From positions 1-13,127 of the forward strand of contig CALGWX010000003.1 of the NCBI GenBank assembly GCA_937936215.1: DNA of 13,127 nt, read 5' to 3'. Source of the stretch: an uncultured Burkholderiaceae bacterium (GTDB lineage: Bacteria > Pseudomonadota > Gammaproteobacteria > Burkholderiales > Burkholderiaceae_F). Made by a program: the position numbers and the translations under genes. Shown piece by piece: positions 1 to 7,626 of this stretch; within the stretch, counting starts at the first letter, position 1; the number at the start of each line of letters is the position of its first letter. The notes under the pieces were generated by a model that saw only the letters and a program-made list of their open reading frames with translations, was not told where the DNA came from and searched no databases.

Positions 1-141
1 GAGGTCGATCTGCTCATCGGCGATGCGAGCAAGGCGCGCGAGCAGCTGGGCTGGCAGGCGCAGACGTCGCTGGAGGAGCTGTGCCGGATGATGGTGCAGG
101 CCGACCTGCGCCGCCACGCCAGCGGCGGGCCGGTGTTCTGA
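1..141 (+). CDS. gmd: GDP-mannose 4,6-dehydratase, C-terminal end (partial)
   Basis: The reading frame is open from the first base and ends at TGA 139-141, giving the last 46 residues of a protein that begins outside the window. The tail reads EVDLLIGDASKAREQLGW, then LEELCRMMVQADL. This is the characteristic C-terminus of GDP-mannose 4,6-dehydratase (short-chain dehydrogenase fold). The family converts GDP-mannose to GDP-4-keto-6-deoxymannose in the cytoplasm, the precursor of GDP-rhamnose, GDP-fucose and related sugars. It fits the glycosyltransferases that follow. The NAD(P)-binding domain and catalytic residues lie outside the window, so activity cannot be judged. About 107 bases separate it from the next likely start codon, and I see no strong promoter there. 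Confidence 0.85.
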   Translation, partial: EVDLLIGDASKAREQLGWQAQTSLEELCRMMVQADLRRHASGGPVF

Positions 142-248
142 ATGATGGCGCAAGCGGCTGGAAGTCGGCAGCCTCGTGTGGCTCGGTGCGCGCGCGCGGT
201 GCGCGAGCCATCCCTCACGCGTGATTGCACTGCGCACAGCTCCATCGG

Positions 249-1487
249 ATGAGCGCGGCGGATCTTGCCCAGGTCGCCGCGGGGCCACGGGCGGGTGGGG
301 ACGATCGCCTTAGGGTGCTGCTGGTCGCTCATGACGCAGGGCTCTTCGGTGCTCAGCGGGTGCTGTTGACGCTGCTTCAGGGGATCGATGCCTCTGCCTT
401 CGTGTGTCACGTGGTAGCGCCAGAGGAGGGGCCTTTTGTCGAAGCGGCTCGCATGCTGGGTCATACCGTCCACATCAGGCGCATGGTGCGTTGGGTTCCG
501 GCAGCGCGGCAGCTCAGCCGCGTTGGACGCTGGCGCTATACGCGCGAGTGCGTGGTTGGAGCCCGCGAGAGGGCATGGGCGATCGCGGCGTTGCTGCAGC
601 GGCATCGCATAGACGTGGTTTACACGAATACGGTGACCTGCATCGAAGGTGCCCTAGCAGCGAGGATGGCGGCGTTGCCGCATGTCTGGTACGTGACCGA
701 GCCGATTGCTGACAACCCTGAACTTCGGGGACTGTTTCCGGGCGTTGCATATCGCTCCGTCCTGCGAATGCTGTCTTCGAGCGTGGTGTTCTGCTCTAGC
801 AGTCTGGCGGCCACATACGGTGCTCGGGCAAACGGCAGTGCTGTGGTCTACCCTGGCGTGCCCCTGTCACCATCGAGGGAGCGTGCAGTAGCACGTGCTG
901 CCATGCTGGAGCAACTGCAGCTGCAAACCGAAGCCCGGCTGATCGGTGTGGTAGCGGCGCTGCAGCCGCGCAAGGACCACGCCACTTTTCTCGCCGCTGC
1001 GAGGCGCGTTGCCACGGCGAGGAACGATGTGCACTTTCTGGTCGTGGGAACGGGCGATGCGGGCTACACGGAAGAGATCCGGCAGCAAGTACGTGAACTG
1101 GATCTCGGCAAATGCGTGCACCTGGTCGGCTGGTGGCCCGGCGAGATTCAAGAGTTGATGGCCGGCCTGGATCTGCTGGTGATTCCTTCGATTCAGGAAT
1201 CTTTTGGGCTTACGGCCGTCGAGGCGCTGGCGATGGGCACGCCGGTGGTTTCGACGCGATGCGGCGGCCCCGCCGAGATCATTCGCGATGGCGTGGATGG
1301 CGTTTTGGTGCCGGTGGGCGATCCCCAAGCGATGGCGCAGGCCATGCTGGCGGAGTTGGCGGATCCCGCGGCAGCGCAGGCGCGCGCCCGGACCGGCCGT
1401 GAAAGGGTGATGCGCGAATTCACGGCGGAGCGGTTCGTCGCCAACATGGAAGCCCTGCTGCGCGAAGCAGCGGCTCGCAAAGCATGA
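249..1487 (+). CDS. Glycosyltransferase family 4 protein
   Basis: A 412-residue protein with the GT-B layout of retaining GT4 enzymes, which move a sugar from a nucleotide-sugar donor to a glycan acceptor at the cytoplasmic membrane face. The N-terminal Rossmann half starts at about residue 20 (RVLLVAHDAGLFGAQRVL). The C-terminal half has the donor-site features: QPRKDH near residues 239-244, HLVGWW near 291, and the EX7E motif ESFGLTAVE at about 317-325. I chose ATG 249. An in-frame TTG at 225 would add 8 residues, but neither start has a convincing Shine-Dalgarno sequence. The stop overlaps the next start (ATGA at 1484-1487), implying translational coupling. Sampled rows are less GC-rich than downstream genes (601-660: 33 of 60 G+C; 1801-1860: 39 of 60), a mild hint of separate origin. 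Donor and linkage are unknown. Confidence 0.85.
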   Translation: MSAADLAQVAAGPRAGGDDRLRVLLVAHDAGLFGAQRVLLTLLQGIDASAFVCHVVAPEEGPFVEAARMLGHTVHIRRMVRWVPAARQLSRVGRWRYTRECVVGARERAWAIAALLQRHRIDVVYTNTVTCIEGALAARMAALPHVWYVTEPIADNPELRGLFPGVAYRSVLRMLSSSVVFCSSSLAATYGARANGSAVVYPGVPLSPSRERAVARAAMLEQLQLQTEARLIGVVAALQPRKDHATFLAAARRVATARNDVHFLVVGTGDAGYTEEIRQQVRELDLGKCVHLVGWWPGEIQELMAGLDLLVIPSIQESFGLTAVEALAMGTPVVSTRCGGPAEIIRDGVDGVLVPVGDPQAMAQAMLAELADPAAAQARARTGRERVMREFTAERFVANMEALLREAAARKA

Positions 1488-2785
1488 CCACGGCAGAGGG
1501 TTCGGCGCGCGCCACGCCGGCGGCAAATGCGGCCGCCGCAGCCGGCGGTGTCCGGGCGATCGCGTTTTACCTGCCGCAGTTCCACCCCGTTCCGGAGAAC
1601 GATGAGTGGTGGGGCAAGGGGTTCACGGAGTGGCGCAATGTGGTCAAGGCGCGGCCGCTTTTCCCAGGCCATTACCAGCCGCATCTGCCGGCGGACCTGG
1701 GCTTTTACGACCTGCGCGTGCCCGAGGTGCGCGAGGCGCAGGCAGCCTTGGCGCGCGAGTACGGCCTGCACGGCTTCTGCTACTACCACTACTGGTTCAA
1801 CGGCAGGCGGATTCTCGAGCGGCCGTTCAATGAGGTGTTGGCCTCCGGCAAGCCGGACTTCCCCTTCTGCTTGTGCTGGGCCAACGAGAACTGGACGCGT
1901 GTGTGGGACGGCGGCGATCGTCACATCCTGCTCGAGCAGCGGTACAGCGCCGAGGACGACGCGGCGCACATTGCTTCACTGATCCCCGCCTTCAAGGATC
2001 CCCGCTACATCAGGGTGGAAGGCAGGCCGCTGTTTCTCGTCTATCGCACCGAGCTGATGCCGGAACCTGCGGCGACAGCGCGCCGGTGGCGGGAGGCCGT
2101 CCGCGCGGCAGGCCTGCCGGGGATCTACCTGGCACGGGTGGAGCACTTCGTCAAGAACATCGATCCGGCGAGCATCGGTTTCGACGCCGCGGTCGAGTTT
2201 GCGCCGGACGGCCCCCGGGGCGAGCTGCGCTATCGCGGCGCCGTGGGTCGGGCGCTTGCAAAGCTGGGCCTGATTCCGCGCGCCTTTGCAGTGAACAAGG
2301 TGGCGTCGTATGCAGCCACCGCCGAGGAATTCTCCCGTCGGCCGGACCCGCCGTTTCGCAGATTCTTCGGCGTTACGCCCATGTGGGACAACAGCCCCCG
2401 CCGCTCGGTCAACGCGAACATCTACACGGGCTCGACGCCCGAGCGCTATGAGCGCTGGCTTCGTCATGCGGTGGCCAGGACTTTGAAGGCGCACCGCGGT
2501 GATGAGCGGCTGGTTTTCATCAACGCCTGGAACGAGTGGGCGGAGGGTTGCCATCTCGAGCCCGACATGAAGTGGGGTCGCGCCTACCTGGAGGCGACGC
2601 GTCGCGCCCTGGCGGCGGGCGCTGATGTGAGATCGGCGCATCCGGAGCGGACGGGCGAGCTGGTTGCGCGACCGGCAGTGGGCTTGCGGCGCCAGTGGTG
2701 GCGCGTTGTCGGGGGGCTGACGGCGGCGCGAGAGCTTGCGGGCCTTGTGTTCTGGCATCTGCGCCAGGTCGACCGACGTCAATGA
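1484..2785 (+). CDS. WbsX-type glycan enzyme (GH99-like domain)
   Basis: A 433-residue protein of the WbsX family (Glyco_tran_WbsX), found in O-antigen and capsule loci and structurally related to GH99 endo-mannosidases. After a short Ala-rich leader the domain starts at about residue 24 with AIAFYLPQFHPVPEND. It continues with WWGKGFTEW (42-50), GFCYYHYWFNGRRILERP (97-114), FCLCWANENWTRVWDGG (128-144) and a C-terminal block FINAWNEWAEGCHLEPD (345-361), all hallmark family segments. The acidic residues in the WANENW and WNEWAEG blocks are candidate catalytic residues by analogy with GH99. Biochemical function in such loci is poorly defined: it may be a transferase or a glycan-trimming hydrolase. 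No signal peptide is seen, so it is probably cytoplasmic. It overlaps its neighbours by four bases on both sides, as in a coupled operon. Confidence 0.85.
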   Translation: MTTAEGSARATPAANAAAAAGGVRAIAFYLPQFHPVPENDEWWGKGFTEWRNVVKARPLFPGHYQPHLPADLGFYDLRVPEVREAQAALAREYGLHGFCYYHYWFNGRRILERPFNEVLASGKPDFPFCLCWANENWTRVWDGGDRHILLEQRYSAEDDAAHIASLIPAFKDPRYIRVEGRPLFLVYRTELMPEPAATARRWREAVRAAGLPGIYLARVEHFVKNIDPASIGFDAAVEFAPDGPRGELRYRGAVGRALAKLGLIPRAFAVNKVASYAATAEEFSRRPDPPFRRFFGVTPMWDNSPRRSVNANIYTGSTPERYERWLRHAVARTLKAHRGDERLVFINAWNEWAEGCHLEPDMKWGRAYLEATRRALAAGADVRSAHPERTGELVARPAVGLRRQWWRVVGGLTAARELAGLVFWHLRQVDRRQ

Positions 2786-3816
2786 ATCCGCGCGTCGTCA
2801 TCATTGTGCTCAACTGGAACGGGGGCCGCGACACGCTGGCCTGCCTGGAATCGCTGAAGCCGGTCCGTCGCGATGATGTCGAGGTGCTGGTCGTCGACAA
2901 CGGTTCGACCGACGATTCCGTCGCTACCATCCGCGCCGCGTTTCCGGACCTGGAGCTGATCGAGGTCGGCCGCAACCTCGGCTACGCAGGGGGGAACAAC
3001 GTTGGCATCGAGCGCGCGATGGCGCTGGGGGCGCAGTTCGTGCTCGTGATGAACAACGACACGGTTTGTGCGCCGGACGTTGTCGATCGGCTCCTGGAGG
3101 CGGCGGCACGCCATCCGCGGGTCGGCATGTTCTGCCCGCGGATTTTCTACATGGATGAACCCGCGCGAGTGTGGTTCGACGAGGCGCGCTGGAACTCGGC
3201 GAAGCTCTGTTTCAGCTTTCCGGGCAAGGGCGTACTGGCTTCCGATCGGCCCGCGCAGGACCGGGACACTGACTACGCTTCTGGAGCGGCGCTGTTCGTG
3301 CGCGCAGACGTGGTCCGCCAGGTCGGTTCATTCGATGAGCGCTTTTTCCTTGTCTGGGAAGAGGCAGACTGGTGCTACAGGGCGCGCCAACACGGCTGGC
3401 AGAGCATGGTGGTGCCCTCTGCAAGGGTTTGGCACCGCATTGGTTCGTCTTTCGGCAATGAAAGTTCGCCGCTGCGGACGTACTTTTCTTCGCGCAACCG
3501 GCTCGTTTGGTTGTTCCGCCACGGCACCTTCGGCGAAAGAGTGCGCGGCCTAGCTGTGGCTGCCCGCGCGGCAGTGCCGCGCTGGCACGTTGCGACGGAG
3601 CCGAATATCGCGCTGTGGCGGCGCTGGGTGTGGGCAGGGCGGGATTGGCTGCGGGCCGCAGCGGGTCGCGGCGAGCGGCTGGATTACCTCGCCAAGCGCC
3701 GGGCGTTGCTGGACTTCGCCCTTCGTCGGCTCGGGCCGCCGCCGGACTTCATATCGGGCCTGAACCGCCGGTGGAGTGCTCGGAGGGCCAGCCAGATGTC
3801 GATGACGGCGCCATGA
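2782..3816 (+). CDS. Glycosyltransferase family 2 (rhamnosyltransferase-like)
   Basis: A 344-residue GT-A fold enzyme. The N-terminus VVIIVLNWNGGRDTLACLES, then VLVVDNGSTDDS (35-46), forms the nucleotide-binding strand. GRNLGYAGGNN (63-73) is typical of the WbbL/rhamnosyltransferase-like branch of GT2. VMNNDT (89-94) supplies the DXD-like metal site, and FDERFFLVWEEADWCYR (184-200) holds the general-base acidic pair. WbbL-like proteins add rhamnose or a related sugar to a lipid-linked glycan at the inner membrane; the donor here is an inference. ATG 2782 overlaps the previous stop (ATGA). A longer frame opens upstream at 2695, but its extra residues (MVARCRGADGG...) have no GT2 character and lie inside the preceding gene. 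The C-terminal ~100 residues are Arg-rich and probably membrane-associated. Confidence 0.88.
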   Translation: MNPRVVIIVLNWNGGRDTLACLESLKPVRRDDVEVLVVDNGSTDDSVATIRAAFPDLELIEVGRNLGYAGGNNVGIERAMALGAQFVLVMNNDTVCAPDVVDRLLEAAARHPRVGMFCPRIFYMDEPARVWFDEARWNSAKLCFSFPGKGVLASDRPAQDRDTDYASGAALFVRADVVRQVGSFDERFFLVWEEADWCYRARQHGWQSMVVPSARVWHRIGSSFGNESSPLRTYFSSRNRLVWLFRHGTFGERVRGLAVAARAAVPRWHVATEPNIALWRRWVWAGRDWLRAAAGRGERLDYLAKRRALLDFALRRLGPPPDFISGLNRRWSARRASQMSMTAP

Positions 3817-3956
3817 GCCGCATACCGACAGGGAGCCGGGGCGGGCAGCCGCGCAGGGGGCGCGGCGTGCCTCACCACCACAGCGGGGACCTTTGGCTCG
3901 CGCCGAGTGTCGCTGTGCTCGGTCATGCGGCGGCTGAGAAGGGGATGCATACGTGA
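3813..3956 (+). other. Spacer with a coupled 47-codon ORF, possibly a gene remnant
   Basis: The stop of the GT2 gene overlaps an ATG (ATGA at 3813-3816), repeating the coupling seen twice upstream. The frame runs 47 codons to a TGA at 3954-3956 that overlaps the GTG/ATG start of the sulfotransferase gene. The peptide (MSRIPTGSRGG... ending AAAEKGMHT) is rich in Gly, Arg and His and I do not recognise it. It may be a small coupled peptide, the remnant of a deleted gene, or chance. A purine-rich AAGGGG at 3939-3944 is the likely ribosome binding site of the next gene. Confidence 0.25.
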
Positions 3957-5281
3957 TGAGCCAAGTCCACGGCAAGATTTTCGGCATCGGCCTGTCCAAG
4001 ACTGGCACCAGCAGCCTGGCGCAGGCGCTGCAGATCCTCGGCTACAAGACGCTCGACAACATGGGCGCGAGCCGTTACGTGGCCGGGGACCTCTCTTCGA
4101 TCGACCTGGCCACGGTGGAGGCGCACGAGGCGCTGACCGACACGCCGATCCCGAGCTTTTACCGCGAGCTGGACGCGCGCTATCCCGGCTCTAAGTTCAT
4201 CCTCACCGTGCGCGACCGGCCCGGCTGGCTGAAGTCCTGCATGAAGCAGTTCAATGCGCGCTTTGCCGAGACGCAGAGCGAGCCCAACCGGCGGCTGTTC
4301 GAAGACCTGTATGGCACCAACGTCTTCGACGAGGCCAGGTTCTCTGCCGGGTACGACCGCTTCGTGGCCGGCGTGCTGGACTATTTCAAGGATCGCCCGA
4401 GCGACCTCCTCGTGCTCGACGTGGCCGGCGGCGAGGGCTGGGAAAAGCTCTGCCCGTTCCTGGGCAAGCCGATCCCGGACGTGCCGTTCCCCAAGGCCAA
4501 CGTGACGCAGATCCGCTGGATGCGGATGGAAGACCTCGTCGCGCTTGCGGAGGAGGCGGGCCGGGCTCTGCTGCCGTGGTACGAGGGCGAGCTGGCGCCG
4601 GAGGCGCAGCGCTCGGGCGTGGGGGCGGCGCTCACCGGCCGCAGGCTGCTCGGGCGCGCGATGAAGCTGGCGCTGGGCCGCGATGCCAGCGAGGCGGCGC
4701 GCAAGGCGGCGTTCAAGGTGCTGGCGGCAGGGCTGCGCAAGCTCAACAGCGAGATTCCGATCGTCTCGCCGATGGAGCCGGTTCCGCCCTACGAGGAGCG
4801 CAGGCGATGGAACCACCTGTGGCTGGTCGATCCCCTCGACGGCGCCGAGGCCTTCGCGCGCGGCGACAGCGCGTTCTCGGTGAACATCGCGCTGATCGAG
4901 GACGGCCGGCCGATCTACGGCGTGGTTCATTCGCCGGCGCGGGGGGTGACGTACTACGGGCGCACGGGCAAGGGGGCGTTCAGGCGCAGCGCCGGTGGCG
5001 ACGCGCTGGCGCTGGAGGCTGCAGCGAAATCGGCTGCCGGGACGAGTGAAGAAGAGCGCCCTGAGCGCGAGGCGGGGTGCAGCTTTGCGTTGGGCTTATG
5101 CCTGGTGGCAGAGGCTGCGCCCCAGGGGGCGCTTTCGTGCGAGTCGGCGATGGAATGGTCGGTTGCCGCTGCACACGCGGTTTTGGCGGCGGCGGGCCTT
5201 CAACTTTGCGACGGCGCTACGCGGCCGTTGCGCTACAACCAGAGCGCGCTTTCAGTCCGTTGGGCGTCTGTTTGCCGCTGA
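3953..5281 (+). CDS. Sulfotransferase fused to a degenerate CysQ-like (PAP phosphatase fold) domain
   Basis: A 442-residue two-domain protein, numbered from GTG 3953; ATG 3956 is an equally possible start. AAGGGG lies 8 or 11 bases upstream respectively. Residues ~7-185 look like a P-loop sulfotransferase: KIFGIGLSKTGTSSL (8-22) is the PAPS 5'-phosphosulfate loop, and FILTVRDRPGWLKS (82-95) carries the Arg87/Ser95 pair expected to bind the 3'-phosphate. Residues ~191-435 align end to end with the CysQ encoded at 10089-10868, including IPIVS, LWLVDPLDG (289-297), SVNIALIEDG and LCLVAE. Phosphatase residues are altered: SEE is SPM (272-274), the DPLDGT Thr is Ala298, the WD Asp is Ser403, the upstream TAAD motif is missing and so is SRSH. 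The second domain is therefore probably catalytically dead and may sense PAP or be structural. Sulfate transfer to a glycan is inferred from the neighbours. Confidence 0.8.
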   Translation: MMSQVHGKIFGIGLSKTGTSSLAQALQILGYKTLDNMGASRYVAGDLSSIDLATVEAHEALTDTPIPSFYRELDARYPGSKFILTVRDRPGWLKSCMKQFNARFAETQSEPNRRLFEDLYGTNVFDEARFSAGYDRFVAGVLDYFKDRPSDLLVLDVAGGEGWEKLCPFLGKPIPDVPFPKANVTQIRWMRMEDLVALAEEAGRALLPWYEGELAPEAQRSGVGAALTGRRLLGRAMKLALGRDASEAARKAAFKVLAAGLRKLNSEIPIVSPMEPVPPYEERRRWNHLWLVDPLDGAEAFARGDSAFSVNIALIEDGRPIYGVVHSPARGVTYYGRTGKGAFRRSAGGDALALEAAAKSAAGTSEEERPEREAGCSFALGLCLVAEAAPQGALSCESAMEWSVAAAHAVLAAAGLQLCDGATRPLRYNQSALSVRWASVCR

Positions 5282-5290
5282 GAAGACGTT

Positions 5291-5322
5291 TTGCCGATTG
5301 GCGCGGACGCTGGCATCGGCAA
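5291..5322. repeat. Inverted repeat between convergent genes
   Basis: TTGCCGAT (5291-5298) and ATCGGCAA (5315-5322) form an 8-bp stem with a 16-base loop, ten bases past the stop of the sulfotransferase fusion and about 55 bases from the stop of the convergent gene. No T-tract follows on either strand, so it is at best a weak or factor-assisted bidirectional terminator. Confidence 0.3.
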
Positions 5323-5377
5323 GCGATGCATGCAATGCAGGCAAATTGCCGCGCTCGCGTTACTGGCCCTGCCGTTC

Positions 5378-5776
5378 TTACTTGACCGAAGCGTAGATCG
5401 TCCTCGCGCGCAGGAGCGCGCCTTCGGCGTCCGCCCTCAGCGGGCACTGCGGTGTCATGTTTTTCAAAGTCCCCTGGATGATCGACACCGCGGCGCCCGC
5501 GTTGTCTTTGCGTTCTCTCCGAGGGGCGGTGGTCTTCTGCGCGCGAATGAGAAAGATCAGGCCCTCGCAGAAGTGATTCATATAGACGCCGCAACTCGGT
5601 GGGATGTTGTACTCGGGGCGGTTTGCCAGCGTGGAGTCGACGTGCAATGTGTAGCAGTACATCGGTAGCTGCGCCCGCTCGATGGCGGTGGCGCGGCCAT
5701 AGCGGCCGCCGTCCTGAGCAATTGCTGCCGTGCCGATGGCGATCGCGAAAGCGGAGATGGCGAGCTTGAGCTTCAT
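5378..5776 (-). CDS. Small secreted protein with four cysteines, unknown function
   Basis: A 132-residue protein starting at ATG 5776 (complement). It begins MKLKLAISAFAIAIGTAAIA, a textbook signal peptide (Lys-rich n-region, hydrophobic core, AIA then Gln21), so the mature protein is probably periplasmic. The mature part has four Cys (41, 62, 70, 111), enough for two disulfides. The segments YCYTLHVD (40-47) and SCGVYMNHFCEGL (61-73) remind me of uncharacterised proteins near glycan genes in betaproteobacteria, but I cannot name a family. The C-terminal half is Arg/Lys-rich and probably helical. The frame extends upstream to 5884, but that would put 36 Arg-rich residues before a perfect signal peptide, so I reject it. 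It lies 145 bases downstream of the GtrII-like gene on the same strand. No strong Shine-Dalgarno sequence is visible. Confidence 0.65.
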   Translation of the reverse strand: MKLKLAISAFAIAIGTAAIAQDGGRYGRATAIERAQLPMYCYTLHVDSTLANRPEYNIPPSCGVYMNHFCEGLIFLIRAQKTTAPRRERKDNAGAAVSIIQGTLKNMTPQCPLRADAEGALLRARTIYASVK

Positions 5777-5921
5777 GACAGGCTTCGGCGTCAGTGGGGT
5801 AGGGCAAAAAGTCTCGGTCGACCAGAGCGCAGAACGGTAAACGGCTGCGCGTCTAGGGTGAGGGCGTGCGACGCGCGAAAGCATGACAACGGCGGTCGTT
5901 CTCGCGCAAGAGCCGTGGCCG

Positions 5922-7454
5922 TTATCGCTCGGCGCCGGCCGACTTCTGGCTGCCGAGCACGGCGAGCGCTACGCCGTCGACAACGATAACGCTGCCCGGG
6001 TGCGGCCAGCTTGGAAGCTGCGCCGCCGCGGCCTGCACTGTCGCAGTAGCTTCCTCGACCGGCACGATCTTTGCGGTATCGCGTAGCAGGCGCGTGACGT
6101 ACTGCAGGTGCGCTGCGCTGATGAAGTCGGTCGCCACGCCGGTCGTGCGCCGGAACGGATAGCCGTCGTACAGCTTCAGCGTGCCGGCGACGACGAGTGT
6201 CTTGCCGTCCCAGCTCGGGTCGTGGAGCGAGCGGGCGCGGGCCAGGATCTGTGTGGCCTGCGAAAAGTGCGCTGTCGTGTTCTGGTGGTTGACGGTGGAG
6301 ATCCAGTTGCACTGGACGACATAGCCGGCAACGACGAGCGCGGCGACCAGCGCGGCGGCATTGCGCAGCAGGATCGGCGCGCTGCGCAGGACGACCGCGA
6401 GCGAGCCGGCGACCGCGACGGCGTAGGCTGTCAGCGTGAGCTGGTGAAAGTGCCCGCCGGGGTGCAGCAGATGCAGCGCTCGCGGCGCGATGAGGGCGAG
6501 GCCAAAGACGCCCATCGCGGCCGCGCGCGCGGCCCACGTCCTGGGCACCAGCAGGCAGGCCAGCCCCGCCGCGGCGACGAGCACGAGCTGAAGCGCCTTG
6601 AGATAGCCGGGAAAGTAATGCTCCGGCCAGATGAAAAAGGCGCGCGACCCCTGGTTGAGCAGCGAAGCGAGCAGCGCTGGATCGAGGGTCAGGCGCATGC
6701 TGAACGCCTCGTCGGCGCCTTGGTAGCTGCTGACGCTCTTGCCGCTGACGGCGACGATCGCGAGATACAGCAGGCCGCCGAGCACCACGGCGACGGCGGC
6801 GGAGGCCGTGGGCCGGGCGAGCGCCAGCAGTGCTGCTCTGCCGCCCGTTTCTTGCGCGAAGAGGATGCGGTGCAGCAGCCAGAAGGCAGCCAGGGTGGCG
6901 GCGTTGGCGAGCACGGCCTGGTAAACGGAGAACGTCGCCGCGTACAGCAGCGCGGCGCCGATCACGGCGAGCACGGTCGTGCGCACCGACAGCAGCACGG
7001 CCAGCGCGACGAGCAGGTGCGCGAGCGCGAAAGGCATGGTGCAGAAGTTGTACTGGTAGATCTGCGCCATGTACGGGAAGACGCAGACCACCGCGGCGAC
7101 CAGGCCGATGTCGAGCGACCGCTCCAACTGCCACAGCCGGCCGATGGCGAGGCCGTACAGCGCCATCAGCACGATCGCCTGCGCCAGTTGCAGGAACGGC
7201 ATGATGTAGGCGTTCTGCGTGTAGTAGTGCAGCAACCCGAAGCCGAAGCGGCCGAGCGAGCGGCCGATGCGCGCGTCGTCGACGAAGATGTAGGCCGCGT
7301 CGTCGTGGTGGAACGTGAGGTTCGTCATCTCGAAGCCGAACGCAAGCACGCTCACCGCGATGGCGATGGCGAAGGCGGCCTTCTGCGCCGGGTCGATGCC
7401 GCGCCAGCCGCGGTCGATGGTCTGCTCCAGCGGTGTGGTCAGGAAGTGGCTCAT
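5922..7454 (-). CDS. GtrII-like membrane glucosyltransferase
   Basis: A 510-residue polytopic membrane protein. It has about eleven hydrophobic segments (roughly 27-42, 84-104, 116-130, 141-157, 160-175, 180-199, 218-237, 287-303, 312-328, 341-356, 365-382) and a ~125-residue soluble tail. After the first segment comes FHHDDAAYIFVDDARIGRS (48-66). This matches the periplasmic acidic loop and GR motif of the Glucos_trans_II (GtrII) family. These enzymes take a sugar from a polyprenyl-phosphate carrier in the periplasm and add it to a surface glycan. GtrA and GtrB homologues are encoded upstream on the same strand, which fits the classical three-gene Gtr system. I chose ATG 7454; a TTG at 7481 would add nine residues with no better ribosome site. 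Donor sugar and acceptor cannot be read from the sequence. Confidence 0.8.
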   Translation of the reverse strand: MSHFLTTPLEQTIDRGWRGIDPAQKAAFAIAIAVSVLAFGFEMTNLTFHHDDAAYIFVDDARIGRSLGRFGFGLLHYYTQNAYIMPFLQLAQAIVLMALYGLAIGRLWQLERSLDIGLVAAVVCVFPYMAQIYQYNFCTMPFALAHLLVALAVLLSVRTTVLAVIGAALLYAATFSVYQAVLANAATLAAFWLLHRILFAQETGGRAALLALARPTASAAVAVVLGGLLYLAIVAVSGKSVSSYQGADEAFSMRLTLDPALLASLLNQGSRAFFIWPEHYFPGYLKALQLVLVAAAGLACLLVPRTWAARAAAMGVFGLALIAPRALHLLHPGGHFHQLTLTAYAVAVAGSLAVVLRSAPILLRNAAALVAALVVAGYVVQCNWISTVNHQNTTAHFSQATQILARARSLHDPSWDGKTLVVAGTLKLYDGYPFRRTTGVATDFISAAHLQYVTRLLRDTAKIVPVEEATATVQAAAAQLPSWPHPGSVIVVDGVALAVLGSQKSAGAER

Positions 7455-7507
7455 CGGGGCATGTGAACCAAGCGGCTGCAAGTGCGGTTACAGGTTGGCG
7501 GGGCGAG

Positions 7508-7520
7508 CATCACGGTGATG
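7508..7520. promoter_or_regulatory. Short perfect palindrome upstream of the GtrII-like gene
   Basis: CATCAC-G-GTGATG is a 13-base palindrome lying 54-66 bases upstream of ATG 7454, inside the 172-base gap between the deacetylase stop and this gene. It could be an operator or a small hairpin; a match of this length can arise by chance. I see no convincing -35/-10 pair or other feature in this gap. Confidence 0.2.
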
Positions 7521-7626
7521 GTGCGTCAGGTGGAGGCGCAAAGGCCGCCGCGCGACTGCGGATTGGTGGGGCTGACATCACGCTGTGGCGGGCACGGGCG
7601 GCGGGAGGTCGCTCGACGAAGGACAT

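Noticed and set aside
5291..5322. Calling the inverted repeat a canonical rho-independent terminator
   Set aside because: The loop is long and no T-tract follows on either strand.
5378..5884. Longer start at 5884 for the secreted protein
   Set aside because: It would place 36 Arg-rich residues in front of an ideal signal peptide starting at 5776.
6108..7466. A 452-codon + strand ORF opposite the GtrII-like gene
   Set aside because: It is rich in Arg, Gln, Gly and Asp with no domain character, and it mirrors a clear membrane protein on the other strand. High GC produces such shadow frames.
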